Assembly (NCBI GenBank): GCA_964057225.1
Contig: OZ059899.1
Coordinates: 14,950,501-15,014,500, forward strand
DNA: 64,000 nt
Direction: 5' to 3'
Origin: Auanema rhodensis
Lineage: Eukaryota; Nematoda; Chromadorea; Rhabditida; Rhabditidae
Part shown: piece by piece, positions 62,962 to 64,000 of the stretch
Layout of the letters: the number at the start of each line of letters is the position of its first letter
How positions within the stretch are numbered: the first letter of the stretch is position 1
Made by a program: the position numbers and the translations under genes
The notes under the pieces: model-generated
What the model was told of the DNA's origin: nothing
The model's input: only the letters and a program-made list of their open reading frames with translations
The model's database searches: none

Positions 62962-63907
62962 CTAAAAATAGTTGAAATTAGAAATAAAATTAATATTATT
63001 ATATTGATTTGATTAACTATATGTAATAGTTAAAGGAGGGATAGATAGAGAAGGGTATTTGCTTGTTTTTCAATGAGTTAGTAGTACGAAAAGGAATGAA
63101 TATCTGTACATATATTGAGGTAAAACTTGAAATTATTAAAGTTTTTTATGAAAAAAAAACAAATAGTATATAATAATGATAAAGTATATTATACATTTAT
63201 ATGTTATATATAACTATATATTCATATATAGTTATATATTTAGAAAAAATGACAGAAAAAGTGAAAATAAGGCTGACTGATGATGTAAAAACACAATGTA
63301 AGCAAGTCAATAATCATCCTGAAATTCCTATTTACTAGGAAAAACAGAGAAGATACAGAAGTAGAAGATGAAGGAATTATCGAAGTTACATCAAACCACG
63401 CAATACAATAATCAGAGTGTTTAGTTAGCTGGAAAGTAGTAGGAGAAACTCGGCACACCGGGGGTGGGGGGAGGGAGGAAAGGTTGTATGGATGATGCTT
63501 GAACAGTTCTTCGTATGAAGCATATCCGTAGTAGCATCTAGCAGTAGACTTCATCTTAACAGCTTTATCATTGAAAATAAAACTTTTAAGATGATTGGAT
63601 TACCGTTAGATGAGATATGAGTCATAGATGAAGAATGTTAAAGAAATATAAAGAGTATCATAACATTGCATTGGCTCTTGCTCCAAGAATTTTTTTGTCA
63701 AAATTTTCCAATTTGCTTGGAAAAAAAAAGATAAATAGGGATTCTGAAGCAGGAGAAGTAGGAAAAACCAGATTAGAAACATTAAATTCACATCATAATT
63801 CGATTAAATAAAACAATTCAAATCAATTAGAGCATTTCAGCTGACTGAATAAAGATTGAAGGTGATGATGATGATGAAAATCTGACGATAGCCAATATTC
63901 TGAAGAT
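62962..63907 (-). other. intron / 3' untranslated region between alternative tropomyosin ends
   Basis: About 950 bases between the two terminal exons, AT-rich with TA-rich palindromic sequence near 63,205-63,240 and a G-rich stretch near 63,460-63,478. The minus-strand frames here have no tropomyosin-like heptads and are not called. Confidence 0.6.
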
Positions 63908-63990
63908 TTAGACGACGTTCAATTCGCAAATGAGATGATCCAATTCTTCTTGCAGCTTCTTGCTTTCACGAACAGATGTATCTTTCTCAT
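63908..63990 (-). CDS. lev-11: tropomyosin, proximal alternative terminal exon
   Basis: The acceptor (gagtttcag) ends at 63,991. The exon gives two bases of an Asp codon, then EKDTSVRESKKLQEELDHLI, CELNVV and TAA. It is the same length (83 bp), starts in the same phase and keeps the same heptad spacing (LQEELDHLICEL against [12 protein letters not shown]) as the distal exon, so I read it as a mutually exclusive last exon. In metazoan tropomyosins such alternative ends give muscle and non-muscle isoforms with different end-to-end and troponin binding. Isoform assignment here is inference. Confidence 0.75.
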
Positions 63991-64000
63991 CTGAAACTCA

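Overview
The window is nuclear DNA of a nematode. The evidence is: many introns of only about 40-60 bp with TTTCAG/TTTTAG acceptors; a tropomyosin C-terminus of the nematode LEV-11 type; a DMSR-like neuropeptide receptor; a WAGO-like Argonaute; and tightly spaced same-strand genes with an acceptor just before each ATG, as in trans-spliced operons. The species cannot be named from the sequence. Exon models were built by eye from splice sites, reading phase and family similarity; phases were checked exon by exon.

Layout. 1-9 kb is mostly pyrimidine-rich DNA with long CT tracts and a few orphan exon-like pieces. 9.08-16.16 kb (+) is an 11-exon DMSR-type receptor whose first coding intron is 5 kb. 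16.35-20.08 kb (-) is a 22-exon Argonaute without the slicer residues and with one frame break. 20.98-22.53 kb (+) is a divergent G-protein alpha subunit. 23.95-26.20 kb (+) is ERO1. 26.99-35.38 kb (+) is a compact row of four genes: YIPF3-like, C2H2 zinc-finger protein A, a transposase-derived protein of the Merlin/ISXO2-like family with a C2H2-like N-terminus, and zinc-finger protein B (a relative of A). 36.28-36.69 kb (+) is a small two-pass membrane protein behind a TATA promoter. 36.7-50.4 kb is a gene-poor block of CT/GA tracts with a recurrent ACGTGAA/ATGCTAA motif and two more TATA-like sites. 50.43-55.20 kb (+) is a HAD phosphatase with a 3.7-kb second intron. 56.57-61.21 kb (-) holds two genes built from a repeated module I do not recognise, with a small two-exon candidate between them. 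62.88-64.0 kb (-) is the 3' end of tropomyosin with two alternative last exons of identical length.

How the parts may work together. The receptor, the Gα-like protein and tropomyosin fit neuromuscular signalling but are not obviously linked. ERO1 (ER disulfide formation) and YIPF3 (Golgi membrane) are secretory-pathway genes lying next to each other. The least ordinary pieces are the zinc-finger/transposase-derived/zinc-finger row and the repeated-module family at 56.6-61.2 kb.
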